Below, piece by piece: positions 22,475-34,204 of a stretch of 64,000 bases of DNA. The stretch's first letter is position 1. Each line of letters starts with the position of its first letter. The notes beneath the pieces are model-generated. The model saw only the letters and a list, made by a program, of their open reading frames with translations, was not told the origin of the DNA and did not search any database. The position numbers and the translations under genes are program-made. Origin of the DNA: Procambarus clarkii (taxonomy: Eukaryota > Arthropoda > Malacostraca > Decapoda > Cambaridae); the NCBI RefSeq assembly GCF_040958095.1, contig NC_091193.1, positions 22,588,811-22,652,810 on the forward strand, given 5' to 3'.

Positions 22475-22694
22475 AAATTCTTGGAAAATAAGATGGCTGG
22501 CCAGCGAAAGTACGCGGTGGTGGCTGCCCACTGGGGGGTATTGACACTTGGTCCCTTGTGAGTGTCAGGTGAGATTACTAAAGCGAGAGGAGGGAAGGGG
22601 AGGAACCATCAATGAAGGACACATGCAAGTCTCTGTGAGGCCAGCAGAGGCAGTATATAAGGAGGGAAGAACCAGACAGACATCACACTCCACC
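22475..22694 (+). promoter_or_regulatory. Promoter of cuticle gene 3
   Basis: TATA box TATATAAG at 22654-22661 and the shared block ATCAATGAAGGACACATG at 22608-22625. The whole interval looks identical to 11101-11320, marking the left edge of a recent duplication. Confidence 0.8.
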
Positions 22695-24578
22695 ATGAAG
22701 CTTCTGGTGAGTTGCCTCTCTTCTCTCTCAGTGTGACCATACGAGCAACCAGTGATAATCTCCAGAAACCCGGACAGTTAATCGGGATGCAGACAAGTGC
22801 AGCTGTAGCGGCCTGGTCCCAGCCAGACAAGTGCAGCTGTAGCGGCCTGGTCCCAGCCAGACAAACGCAGCTGTAGCGGCCTGGTCCCAGCCAGACAAGT
22901 GCAGCTGTAGCGGCCTGGTCCCAGCCAGACAAGTGCAGCTGTAGCGGCCTGGTCCCAGCCAGACAAGTGCAGCTGTAGCGGCCTGGTCCCAGCCAGACAA
23001 GTGCAGCTGTAGCGGCCTGGTCCCAACCAGACAAGTGCAGCTGTAGCGGCCTGGTCCCAGCCAGACAAGTGCAGCTGTAGCGGCCTGGTCTCAGCAAGAC
23101 AAGTGCAGCTGTAGCGGCCTGGTCCCAGCCAGACAAGTGCTGCAGTAGCACTGGTCTCAGCAAGACAAGTGCAGCTGTAGCGGCCTGGTCCCAGCCAGAC
23201 AAGTGCTGCAGTAGCACTGGTCTCAGCAAGACAAGGGCAGCTGTAGCGGCCTGGTCCCAGCCAGACAAGTGCTGTTGTAGCACTGCTGTAACAGTCGAAG
23301 GAGCAATAAGTAATGCTCACAGGACATGTGACATCCATTCCTAGGCCTGGTGATCCAAGAATCACTTCCTAATTGAAGTTTCCAGAGTTAACTACAAAAC
23401 TCTAATACAAAGAAAAATAATATTTTAAATTTTAAGCGTTTTTTTCCTGGAGATCTACAACGGCGAAAGTGTTATATGTCACTGTAGAAGCTAGCCTATC
23501 TTATCTTCCGTATACCCTTTCAAATGACAACGGTATTACTGAGAGTTTTATATACAGTAAGGTAGCGCGGGTTGCAGACTCTTGTAAGACTGGTAATAAT
23601 GCATATGTCTGAGATTTGAGAGCTAAGAATATGACTGACTGTAAGAGACCGACTGTATTATTAATGCATATTTTTATTTACACCTCGGAATCAATCTTCT
23701 ATACAAATTAATTAGGTAATTCATACAATCTAATTGTACGACATTAATTTTTATTATAAATATAATTATTATTCAGTGCAGTAACTCTAGCATCACCGTA
23801 GTTACTGAGGGTTTTCTTTTAGGTAAGAATTCAACTTCACTGAATTACTCTTCAGATATTGTCGTGTGTGTTGGCAGCGGCCGCGGCTGACTTGCGTCAG
23901 ACCTACAGTCTACCAGCGCCCTCTGGCCAAGGCTTCTCCATCGGCAGCTCATCTGCTGGTTTCGGATCCTTTGGAGGCGGTGCAGGATCATTTGGAGGCG
24001 GTGTAGGATCATTTGCAGGCGGTGCAGGATCCATCGGTGGTTCACAGTTCTCTAGCTCTGTGGTCAGCTGTGGCCAAGGACAGGTCCGGCATGTGGACGG
24101 CAGCTGTGTAACTCCTCAGGTCACCCGAAACCTGTTCCTGTACAAAGTCCCTTCAGCAACCCCGATCATTGGTCCAAGACCAAACGTTCCTCCTCCAAGG
24201 GTTGAGGACAACATTTTACTCATCCAATTCCCAGAGGAACTTCTGAGCCAAGAACCGATTGTGGTTCCTCCTCCACAACAGAGGAACGTGGTGTACGTCC
24301 TCAACAAGCGGCCTCATCATGACCATAAGGTTATTCACGCACCAGGACCTGAACAGCCAGCTCCCGAGGTGTACTTCGTCAACTATGCTGAGGGCGAGAA
24401 CCCGTCTTTACCCAGCGGTGGGGACCTCCAGTCTGCCCTCAACACCGCCTCTGAGGGCGGCGGTGAGCTCATCGGCAGTAGCGGTGGCAGCGTTGGCGGC
24501 GGCAGTGGTATTGTTGGCGGAGGCGTGAGCGGAACATCAGGCGCCGCTGCTCCGTCTGGTGTATATGGTCTGCCCTAA
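22695..24578 (+). CDS. Tweedle-like (DUF243) cuticle protein, paralogue 3
   Basis: Predicted join 22695-22706 and 23856-24578, 244 residues, the shortest of the four. Donor GTGAGT, acceptor CTCTTCAG, phase 0, intron 1,149 bp. Signal peptide MKLLILSCVLAAAAADLRQ. Only three Gly-rich heptads remain (GSFGGGA, GSFGGGV, GSFAGGA). The two-Cys motif and the Tweedle-like core follow, with ILLIQFPEE, VVYVLNKR and EVYFVNYAE, then a Gly-rich linker (GGGSGIVGGGVSGTSG) and the terminal PSGVYGLP. Promoter, exon 1 and early intron match gene 2, but the acceptor region resembles gene 1, so the copy looks like a mosaic. Expected to be a secreted exoskeleton protein. Confidence 0.85.
22793..23284. repeat. 34-bp minisatellite in intron of gene 3, ~14 copies
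   Basis: Same unit and same intron position as in gene 2, with fewer copies and more uniform units. At its right end a 34-bp unit alternates with a 32-bp unit (CAGTAGCACTGGTCTCAGCA), giving a 66-bp higher-order repeat. Confidence 0.95.
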
Positions 24579-24759
24579 GATGGAACTTCAGCAGGTTAAA
24601 TTGTACTACTTTAAACAGTGTAATATACTTAGATGAATCAATATATAGGGCTTTGGATTCTTTAAATAATTGTAATGTATTAATTTGTATTTATTTTTAA
24701 TTAAAAAATTGTGCTCAAAGTCGTATCAAATAAGCCAGACTAACCAATTTTATTGACAG

Positions 24760-24765
24760 AATAAA
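24760..24765 (+). terminator. Probable poly(A) signal of gene 3
   Basis: AATAAA 182 bp after the stop codon in an AT-rich 3' flank. Confidence 0.5.
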
Positions 24766-24894
24766 GTATATATTCTATTTCTATATATAATTATCCTCCT
24801 TGTTTAATGCTACTGGAAAGGAAATCTGCGGTGTTAAAGTTTGCTTGAAAAAATTGGGAATACACTGAGTATAATTAATAATGCACATAAGGAC

Positions 24895-25054
24895 GCACGA
24901 GATACTAAATATTTTATTCACAGTTACAGCACCGCTCCTGTGCCAGGTAAGTCCACTACGGGCTCACCATAGCCCGTGTTACTTGGAACTTTTTGTTCCT
25001 AGTAGCTGAATCTAAAAACAACAAAAATACTAAACATTTGAGGATTTTGTGTTT
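24895..25054. repeat. Dispersed repeat fragment
   Basis: Contains CTACGGGCTCACCATAGCCC and ACTTGGAACTTTTTGTTCC, sequences I know as part of an abundant decapod interspersed repeat. Class not determinable here. Confidence 0.45.
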
Positions 25055-25245
25055 AAGAATCTGCCTTAATCAGCGCCAAGGTGTCGTTTAAGACCATAAC
25101 CCGAGGATAACCTATACTTAACCATCTGAGGTATAGACGTGTGCTTGCTGTTAATGTATGCACTTCTGCTTGACAGTTGTAATCGTACACGATAACCTAA
25201 CCAAGTGCCGCGCTTATGCTATTTATTAATAAGTATAGTATTCTA

Positions 25246-25318
25246 ATTATTATTATTATTTACTATTATTATTTACTTTTATTATTATTGTTATTATTAT
25301 TATTATTATTATTATTGA
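25246..25318. repeat. (ATT)n microsatellite
   Basis: About 73 bp of ATT units with a few interruptions. Confidence 0.95.
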
Positions 25319-26054
25319 GCAATAGTAAGTCACTGCAAACGGTAAAGAAAAAGTTGCAAAATGGTGAGGGGGTTTCAGCCATTAAGAAGACGGTCTCTGT
25401 CAATATTTGATCTTCACGCCTGTGACGTCACCCGCATCCCCCTGAGATAACATATGGTTCCCCGTCGTTGAGAACAGGAGGCCTGTTTAGTCTTACCGAG
25501 GTCCTCATACATAATGCCTTACCAGCACCAACATGCAACCCTTAACAGGCGACTAACTCCCAGTTACCTATTTACCGTTAGGTGAACGGAGGCATCAGGT
25601 ATAAGAAACGTGCTCAAACGGTGAAGCAGCCATCCTCAAAACATTGACCAAAAAACACTACACATGATTCATAACCTGTTAAAGACGATTTTTTTCTAAC
25701 AATTTTACGTTCACTTTCTGTGCTGGAAGTGCTTCGCCCTCGTCCGCTAAATGCTAGCCCATTGAGTAAAATACTGACCATTCCAGGCGGTAATAATGCT
25801 CATGTTGTACACTAATTGACATTGTTCGAAGACCTGAACTGGAGACGTCCGTCATTAACTTCTAGGCTGTATTAACACTTTATCTTACCTTTACTTTATA
25901 TTTGAGAAGAAAAATTGTATTATTCCGCTAAATATATTTCATTCTTTCAGTTAGCTGCCAGGATTCATCAAACATAGCCAGTATATGTAATATTGTCTAG
26001 AGATGAAAGATAGTATACTAAATAGAAATAATTTGGCCTATCCTCATATTTAGA
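25319..26054. other. Intergenic, with a dispersed-repeat piece
   Basis: 25553-25620 holds CTCCCAGTTACCTATTTACC and AGGTGAACGGAGGCATCAGG, a motif pair common in decapod interspersed repeats. A CRE-like TGACGTCA is at 25426-25433 but has no gene context. Nothing else supported. Confidence 0.5.
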
Positions 26055-26300
26055 CATTACTTATAGTAACGATGTGAACCATCGTACATATATTAACGTA
26101 ATGGACAATTAGAAAATAAATTTGGTACTACCGAATTTGGACAAACCAGAAAAGATTTTGTAGTTATGTTGCTAATAACCTAAGAACATTTAAGTTTGGA
26201 ATTAAGCTTTATTTTCTTGAACTCTTTAAAGTGAATTGTACGAAATTGTACTGTCTAACTGACTATTACGTCAATATATGTACCATGATCCAAGTGGATA
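26055..26300. mobile_element. Foldback element, family F2, copy 1
   Basis: The left end CATTACTTATAGTAACGATG and the following ACATATATTAACGTAATGG are inverted at the right as TTACGTCAATATATGTACCA. The same ends bound 47781-48085. No coding capacity. Confidence 0.55.
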
Positions 26301-26514
26301 CAAATAAGTACTTTCTAAGCAGGTGGATGGGTTGAAATAATTGCCAACGGAGCCAGAATACCTAACCTATGTCTGCTATATATAACAATGATAATTAATA
26401 TTTAAGAAAATGTATTTTAATATACAGTGCTAAAAAATGTATGAATACGCCTTTCGGGATGACCTGAGCTTGGAGGAAGCATAGCGTGAGGGAAGGTTGG
26501 GGCAAAAGGTCATT

Positions 26515-26990
26515 CACTGTGGACATTTTGTTAACCTGGGTGTTGGGCTTAAGGCCTCTCAACCTCTGGAGTATTATTAAAACCACCACAATAGCATAAT
26601 GAACAACCATTAATGCCTCACAGCCTCTAGAGGGCCATTAAAGCCACCACAATAGCATAATAAACAATCATAAATGCCTCACACCCTCTGGAGGACTATT
26701 AAAGCCACCACAATAGCATAATAAACAACCGTTAATGCTTCACAACCACTGGAGAGCTACTAAGGCCACCACAATAGCATATTGATCAACCATTAAGGCC
26801 TCATACCCTTAGGAGGGCTATTAAAGCCACCACAATAGCATACTGACCAACTATTAAGGTCTCACAACTTCTAAGAGGGGAATTAAAATCACCACAATAT
26901 CATAATGATTAACCATTGAGGCTTACCATTCTCTTGAGGGTTATTAAGGCCACCACAGTAGCTTACTGGCCAATCAGCAAGTAAATAATC
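26515..26990. repeat. ~60-bp tandem array, ~7 degenerate copies
   Basis: Units contain CACCACAATAGCATAATGA and CTCTGGAGG-type stretches. A single related unit is at 48440-48520 (TAACCTCTGGAGGGTTGTGA, CCACAATAACTTGCTGACCA). A minus frame at 26395-26610 is incidental. Confidence 0.8.
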
Positions 26991-27010
26991 AGTGTATACG
27001 CCCTGTATCC

Positions 27011-27034
27011 GCACACACACACACACACACACAC
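27011..27034. repeat. (CA)n microsatellite
   Basis: About 12 CA units. Confidence 0.9.
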
Positions 27035-28924
27035 TCACACTTTGCCACACATTTGTAGAGATATATACATATATATATATACCTCGGTGAATATATCCAT
27101 ATATCCTCTTCAGTGTGGATGAGTTGAATAACTTCAGTTGCGGGCTCCAATGTGGGCTGTGGGGAGTCTCGTACTGAGGGCTCTCACGGTGCTCACCTAC
27201 AGTACCAACAGTGAATCCTCCTGAAGGTGGCGGAGCAAGTACATATTATTACAGCCAGATATCCTGCATGTGTGATGTAATCCAATATTGGCATGCAATA
27301 TGTAACCCGTGTTAAAACAAAATGCGCCCCTTCCCCCCCCCCTCAAAAAAAAAAACTCATCCTTACGCTATGTTCATCCAAGCTGTGGTTGTTCCCCAAA
27401 AAAATTTTGTGGTAATTTTTCTATGTTGTGTAATTACAAATTATACTTTTCAAATATGAATCAATATTTTAACTTATTAAAATATTTTAAAGTTAGGCTA
27501 GATTAGGTTAGGTTAGGCTGGGTTAAATTTGGTTACGTTAGGTTAAATTTAGTTACGTGTTTTAATTATATTGACAGTTCTTATTATTTTTCCAACCCAT
27601 CCCCAGCCCAAGCTATAAGACAAATAGTGAAAGATTTTAATAAGTTTGCATTTGACTTATATATTATGAACCTAACAGTCTGGGTTTTGACAACAGGCAC
27701 ATTTATTGCACGTAGATGAAGCATTTGTAGAGGTGCGCTTTGACACGGGGGAGTGAGCATAACACTATTACAGAAACGGTTCAAACAAAATCCTTTGTGA
27801 ATCACACTGAATCACTTGTATTAACGAGCATTTAGTCAAAGTTTAACAAATTGGCTGTAAATCTATTCCACGTTGTAGCCGCTTTTACCCTCTGTTTATT
27901 TGTTAATGAATTAACTGAATTTTATTCATGTGTTTCCAACTGATTATGTCCAGGTTTTTCTCATAAACTCTTCACTCACTTGTTAGGTTTATAGTCCACT
28001 TTTAAATATGATTCACCCACGTACTTTCAATTCAGATGCTTGGAAACGGAACCAACGGATGTTACCTGACCTAAGATGCTAAACAGTTTACAAAACTGTG
28101 TTCAAAAGCATAATACATTATTAAGTTTTGTATGAGATATTATGATTTGTATTGATGTAGAATATTTAGCAACTATACCTTTGGTGAGGTACACTGCAAG
28201 GCTTGTGGGTTGTTAGGCTACATTGACAAGGAGTTGCAACTAAGCTGTGTTTGCAAATTATTAATCTTAAATATAAGTTATCGCCGTTTATATCAGCATG
28301 ATGTTGTGATCTCCGCACTCCTGTGTTATTAGAGATATTATTAACATCAGTATGATTATTATTATTAACAAAAGTAGTGAAGAGTTGATAACTGTGAAGT
28401 TCAGTCATACGACAAGCAAATCCAATTGAAATGAGAAATGAAAGCCTCCACTCGCTCTTTGTTTTACATAACTATGCAGTTTTTTCAAGAAAATTAATGT
28501 GTATTATTTGAGCATAAATGCTTATGCATCTACTGAAATAAAACAAATACTTCTAGCAACGTTGCGGTTCTTCTGGTAGCCGTCCTAGTCCCTCCCAACC
28601 CCCCTCGAAGCTACTACAGGCAAAGCTTCTAAACGATATTGATCTAACAATAAATAAACGTTGATCTTACGATGAATTCATGTTATTCGATCATGGTGTA
28701 CTCGTTCGAACAGGCAAATATTTAAGTAATATTGAATACAACGTTGGTTAAATGTTATGCAAAAATCTTTAGCCCAGAATGCTCAAGACGTGACAAGAAA
28801 TCTGAATGTATGTAGAATACAGATTCAATATTTTAACTTTTCCACAACACTGGTACGACGTCGTATATTTTGATGGGCCGCTGCCTTTGGCGTGAGTTCA
28901 ACGCTTCCGAGATTGTTTTTTATT
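27035..28924. other. Intergenic, with a TTAGG-like stretch
   Basis: Mostly AT-rich. 27492-27550 holds GATTAGGTTAGGTTAGGCT and further TTAGG-like units, reminiscent of the arthropod telomere repeat. 27680-27830 weakly resembles the 59 kb foldback family (GATGAAGCATTTGTAGAGG). No gene supported. Confidence 0.5.
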
Positions 28925-29326
28925 AACACATTTTGGTACATCTGCATTTGTGCAGCTACCCTAGACTATATGAAGGGGAGTACAGTGTGTCAAAAAGCTA
29001 GGTACGTGGTGCTAAAAATCCCCATCTCGCAGGATGGTTAGTCATACAGGGCCATATGTTCAGTAGCCTGCGCTAGCAAATTTTGGCTGCACTATGAGGA
29101 TATCTTCAAGAACACGAGAGTGAATAAAGTAACTGTAAAGTTCCAGGTACCTCATGCCAACGGGTCTGAAGGGTCTAATAACTGGGCATTCGGTGATGTA
29201 GTGTGGGAGATCATGCCGCAGTTCCTGCTCACAGAGTTTGCACCTGGAGTGCTCAGGATTGGGAGATCTGTCACCTGCAGCCACCTGCCACAGGTAACGG
29301 TAACCCAACCTGATCCTGGCAACCAC
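28925..29326 (-). mobile_element. LINE 3' end with zinc-knuckle C-terminus
   Basis: The minus frame from 29326 to 29060 reads RIRLGYRYLWQVAAG, then a Cys-His knuckle CKLCEQELRHDLPHYITECP, then RPVGMRYLELYSYFIHSRVL and EDILIVQPKFASAG. The 3' flank (down to 28925) contains GCAGCTACCCTAGACTATAT inverted. Related C-termini occur on the minus strand at 57803-58015 and 36619-36831. The knuckle is typical of the region after the reverse transcriptase of some LINE clades. 5'-truncated. Confidence 0.7.
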
Positions 29327-29671
29327 TGTCTAGCACAGTCTGGTGGACGTTTTGTGCTGCCCATAAATATAGGTTTCAGATCTGAACAAATCATAGCTTT
29401 TTATACTGGTGCTTTCAGGTCGTTGGAGTCAGTTATTTCTTTCCTATCAGATCTGAGTGTTTGGAACAATATAGTTTTGACAGTTCGAGACTTTGCTCAC
29501 TGTTCCTTCTTGGAGTCCGTGGATCACACGCGCCGCCTTCTGTAACTTAGAAGGATTATCTATTCATAAAGATTAAGATAATTTAATAGCTAAGGTTTAG
29601 CAGGCACAGCTAAATTATATAACTATGTTTATTCCTCTTCAAAATAATATTAAAGTTTCAAGATCAAGACG

Positions 29672-30392
<721 letters not shown>

Positions 30393-30524
30393 GTGAGATT
30401 ACTGAAGTGAGAGGACCAGGAGGGAAGGGGCAACAACCATCAATGAAGGACACATGTAAGTCTTTTGAGGTCAATTGAAGCAGTATATAAGGATGGAAGG
30501 ACCAGCCAGACATCACACTCCACC
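30393..30524 (+). promoter_or_regulatory. Promoter of cuticle gene 4
   Basis: TATA box TATATAAG at 30484-30491, the shared block ATCAATGAAGGACACATG at 30439-30456, and GTGAGATTACTGAAGTGAGA upstream, matching genes 2 and 3 with differences. CATCACACTCCACC precedes the ATG. Confidence 0.75.
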
Positions 30525-31328
30525 ATGAAGCTCTTGGTGAGTTCTACCTCCCTCCCTCTCTCCTTGTGTGGCTTGAAGAACAACTAGTGATAACCTCCAG
30601 AGACCCGGACACTTACTCGGGACGGAGAAAAGTGTTCCTGCAGTGTACTCGTCTTAGTCCCTCGACGGGGAAAAGAAGTGTTCTCTTAACAAGAAATTTA
30701 AATAAGAAATAAGGTTTGGTTCTTGGATTTGTTCCGAGAACCAAGACACAAGAGATAGTCTGTGATAAGAGTATTGTTGCTCAATACGAGATTTGGTGCC
30801 ATGTGTCAATAAATGTATCCAGATATAACAAACTGTTTAAGGCTTGTGTTAACTCTGGTAACGAGAGTGGGTGGTGGTGATGCGGGCCGCGGCCGTGCCC
30901 AGGGGCGCCTCTGGCAGTGGTATTGTCCAGAGGAGTCACGACAGGGGCTTGCGAGCTGTATGACCCAAAGAAACAATGAAAGAACTCTGACAAGCTGAGA
31001 GGTCGGCGCCACGTCTAAAACGATCCCTGGCTACGATATCTTTTATTTTATATTTATTATAAATGGTTTTAAATTATTTTATATGGTATAAATGGATTTT
31101 CGAATACTTTCATATTTATTATTCATGAATTTGTGTTTTTGAGAAACATGTTCACACTTCAAGTTCTTTTTAACATTACTATATTATAATAATAATTGCT
31201 GTAAGTATCACTTAAGTTTATGAATGCCAGAACGTCACTTTTCCTGTGCAGCTATCTGTAGCACGTTGTGCTAATAACCATTTATTTGAAAGTTGTCTGA
31301 ACTATAGGCGAAACTGATGGATAGGCTG

Positions 31329-31376
<48 letters not shown>

Positions 31377-32357
31377 CGTTATTAAATGTTGACCTTATAT
31401 ATTATATGTTGTTAACCTTAAAAGATTTTTTTTAAATTACTTATGAAAAAACATATATAGCTTTAATTATTCAACACTGTCTCCTGTAAAATATTGTTCT
31501 AAAGCTTTCCAAGAAAGAGATTCAGTTTAGTTATACATAACCAACGCTAATTAAAATGTTGCCCTTGAGGTGAGAATACCTCAGACATGCTGGTGTTGTT
31601 GCAGGTACTGTCGTGCATGTTTGCAGCGGCCGCGGCCGGATTGCTCCAGGGCTACACTCTACCGGCGCCCCATGGCCACTCATCTGCTGGTCTCGGAACA
31701 TTTGGAGGCGGAGCAGGATCCTTTGGAGGTGGTGCCCCCACCTCCTCCTTTGGAGGAGGTGGAGGATTTGGAAGCGGTGTAGGATCATTTGGTGGTTCAC
31801 AGTTCTCTGGTCATTCTAGCTCTGTGGTCAGCTGTGGCCAAGGACAGGTCCGGCATGTGGACGGCAGCTGTGTAACTCCTCAGGTCACCCGAAACCTGTT
31901 CCTGTACAAAGTCCCTTCAGCAACCCCGATCATTGGTCCAAGACCAAACGTTCCTCCGCCAAGGGTTGAGGACAACATTTTATTCATCCAATACCCAGAG
32001 GAACTTCTGAGCCAAGAACCGATTGTGGTTCCTCCTCCACAACAGAGGAACGTGGTGTACGTCCTCAACAAGCGGCCTCATCATGACCATAAGGTTATTC
32101 ACGCACCAGGACCTGAACAGCCAGCTCCCGAGGTGTACTTCGTCAACTATGCTGAGGGCGAGAACCCGTCTTTACCCAGCGGTGGGGACCTCCAGTCGGC
32201 CCTCAACACCGCCTCTGAGGGCGGCGGTGAGCTCATCGGCAGCAGTGGTATTGACGGTATTAGTGGTACTGGAGGCATCACCAGCAGCATTGGTGGTGTC
32301 GGTGGCAGCGTCGGTGGAGATATAAGTGTCCCATCTGGTGTGTATGGTTTGCCGTAA
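30525..32357 (+). CDS. Tweedle-like (DUF243) cuticle protein, paralogue 4
   Basis: Predicted join 30525-30536 and 31605-32357, 254 residues. Donor GTGAGT, acceptor TTGTTGCAG, phase 0, intron 1,068 bp with an (ATT)n run at 31331-31376. The spliced start MKLLVLSCMFAAAAAGLLQG is a signal peptide that differs from the other three. The Gly-rich segment is also its own (GTFGGGAGSFGGGAPTSS, then FGGGGGFGSGVGSF). From VVSCGQGQVRHVDGSC through the Tweedle-like core the DNA differs from gene 1 at only one position that I can see. The tail is long and Gly/Ser-rich (GTGGITSSIGGVGGSVGG), ending PSGVYGLP. Last copy of the cluster in this window. Confidence 0.85.
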
Positions 32358-32557
32358 GGAGACACGTCTTCAAACATGTGTCAACCGTCGGACCTGGTAC
32401 TGCTTCACTAAGGCGATAGCAGTTCTTTGTTTCGCTTGGGTTACATATCATGGTGTTAACGCGTTCATATTTATTCTTTGTTGTAAAGGAAGTTACTTGT
32501 AATATTATTTTCCATTTAAGATTACCCAAAACACATGTATTTAAATCTGACTAAAAC

Positions 32558-32563
32558 AATAAA
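32558..32563 (+). terminator. Probable poly(A) signal of gene 4
   Basis: AATAAA 200 bp after the stop codon. Confidence 0.5.
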
Positions 32564-32979
32564 CTATGGAAGTATTAATCTGTATATAATTTTCTTCTCC
32601 AAAAATAGGACAACAATAATAATGACAACAATGGACAAGAATAACAGTAACATCGGCAATAATACGCGATGAGATTACTAGCTAATCATACAGAAAAGTA
32701 ATATTTATTAACAGTATTACTAACGGTTCTAAAAGGAATTAACATATCAGAGCTGGCTACAAATGCCAGTAACACGTCCCTCGGTAAATTAAGATGTCAT
32801 ATATTACTGTTCAATTGCTTCTAAAATAACAAATTAAAAACATCGCTACGTTCGCATTGATCACCACTGATGGATTTATTTACAAAAAATAATCAAAATC
32901 GAATTTATTACTCAATAAATCCTACCCATCTTCATGTGAAGATAATTGCCTAACAACAATATTTCATGAATACAAAATA

Positions 32980-32982
<3 letters not shown>
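32564..32982. other. Intergenic, no feature seen
   Basis: AT-rich spacer. No gene supported. Confidence 0.5.

Positions 32983-33047
<65 letters not shown>
32983..33047. repeat. (TA)n microsatellite, left flank of palindromic element
   Basis: About 65 bp of TA running directly into GTCGTACC. Confidence 0.97.
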
Positions 33048-33050
<3 letters not shown>

Positions 33051-33433
33051 GTACCTAGTAGCCAGAACTCACTTTTTGGCCTACTATTCAAGGCCCGATT
33101 TGCCTAATAAGCCAAGTTTTCATGAATTAATTGTTTTTCGACTACCTAACCTACCTAACCTAACCTAACCTAACTTTTTCGGCTACCTAACCAAACCTAA
33201 CCTATAAAGATAGGTTAGGTTAGGTTAGGTAGGGTTGGTTAGGTTCGGTCATATATCTACGTTAATTTTAACTCCAATAAAAAAAATTGACCTCATACAT
33301 AATGAAATGGGTAGCTTTATCATTTCATAAGAAAAAAATTAGAAAAAATATATTAATTCAGGAAAACTTGGCTTATTAGGCAAATCGGGCCTTGAATAGT
33401 AGGCCAAAAAGTGAGTTCTGGCTACTAGGTACG

Positions 33434-33435
<2 letters not shown>
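33048..33435 (+). mobile_element. Palindromic element P1 with internal TTAGG repeats, copy 1
   Basis: 388 bp. Left end GTCGTACCTAGTAGCCAGAA, right end its reverse complement; inverted arms of about 85 bp. Inside are two short arrays of the arthropod telomere motif in opposite directions (CCTAACCTAACCTAACC near 33150-33180 and AGGTTAGGTTAGGTTAGG near 33210-33228). (TA)n lies on both sides. No coding capacity. The second copy, in reverse orientation, is at 46688-47073. Confidence 0.85.

Positions 33436-33436
<1 letters not shown>

Positions 33437-33506
<70 letters not shown>
33437..33506. repeat. (TA)n microsatellite, right flank
   Basis: About 70 bp of TA directly after the palindromic element. 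Confidence 0.97.
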
Positions 33507-33508
<2 letters not shown>

Positions 33509-33650
33509 CTCGATAAGCCTAAAAGTAATGAGAATATAGAAACAGTATCATTTATTCAAATTTGTTATAGTAGAGACGTCCAAAGGAATGCTTAGTTACG
33601 GCAAAATACGTAAGTTTACAATGGTTGCTAAACTTAGCAGATTGAAGTTC

Positions 33651-33800
33651 CTACGACTCCTCAAGCCTGTCATCCATCAGTAATGTTACTACGACTCTTC
33701 AAGCCTGTCATTCATCAGTAATGTTACTACGACTCCTCAAGCCTGTCATTCATCAGTAATGATACTACGACTCCTCAAGCCTGTCATTCATCAGTAATGA
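33651..33800. repeat. 38-bp tandem repeat, 4 copies
   Basis: Units contain CTACGACTCCTCAAGCCTGT and CATTCATCAGTAATG, with one CTCTTC variant. Confidence 0.93.
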
Positions 33801-33854
33801 ATGGCGTGGTATAAGAAGACAATATTAAAAAATGCAAGAAAATTAAGAATACAA

Positions 33855-34028
33855 TATTTATGCTACTTTTTGATTTTTTACATTTTTTGTGTGTGGATAG
33901 GCAGGCAGGAGGGTTACTCAGTATACACAATATTGAAGTTCTTGCGAGGCAAGAACAAGTATAACATTTGAGGTTTACGGCTCATGCTCTGTGATAATAT
34001 GGAAAATTGGTTTACTGAGAATTATGCA
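33855..34028. repeat. Dispersed repeat C, copy 1
   Basis: Contains GCAGGAGGGTTACTCAGTA, TTGAAGTTCTTGCGAGGCA and GGTTTACGGCTCATGCTC, which recur inverted at 54770-54860. Confidence 0.7.

Positions 34029-34109
<81 letters not shown>
34029..34109. repeat. (TA)n microsatellite
   Basis: About 80 bp of TA with one ACA interruption. Confidence 0.96.
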
Positions 34110-34204
34110 GTAATGTTTTTCCCTTGTAAATTGATGTGCATATGATATTTATATTGTAAATTATTTATTAAAGAAAAAACATATATACAGGAACCTCACA
34201 GTAC

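Noticed and set aside
25426-25433. CRE-like TGACGTCA as a promoter
   Set aside because: No other promoter motif or gene is near it, and an 8-bp match can arise by chance.
33150-33230. True telomere or chromosome end
   Set aside because: The TTAGG runs are short, occur in both directions and lie inside a repeated palindromic element.
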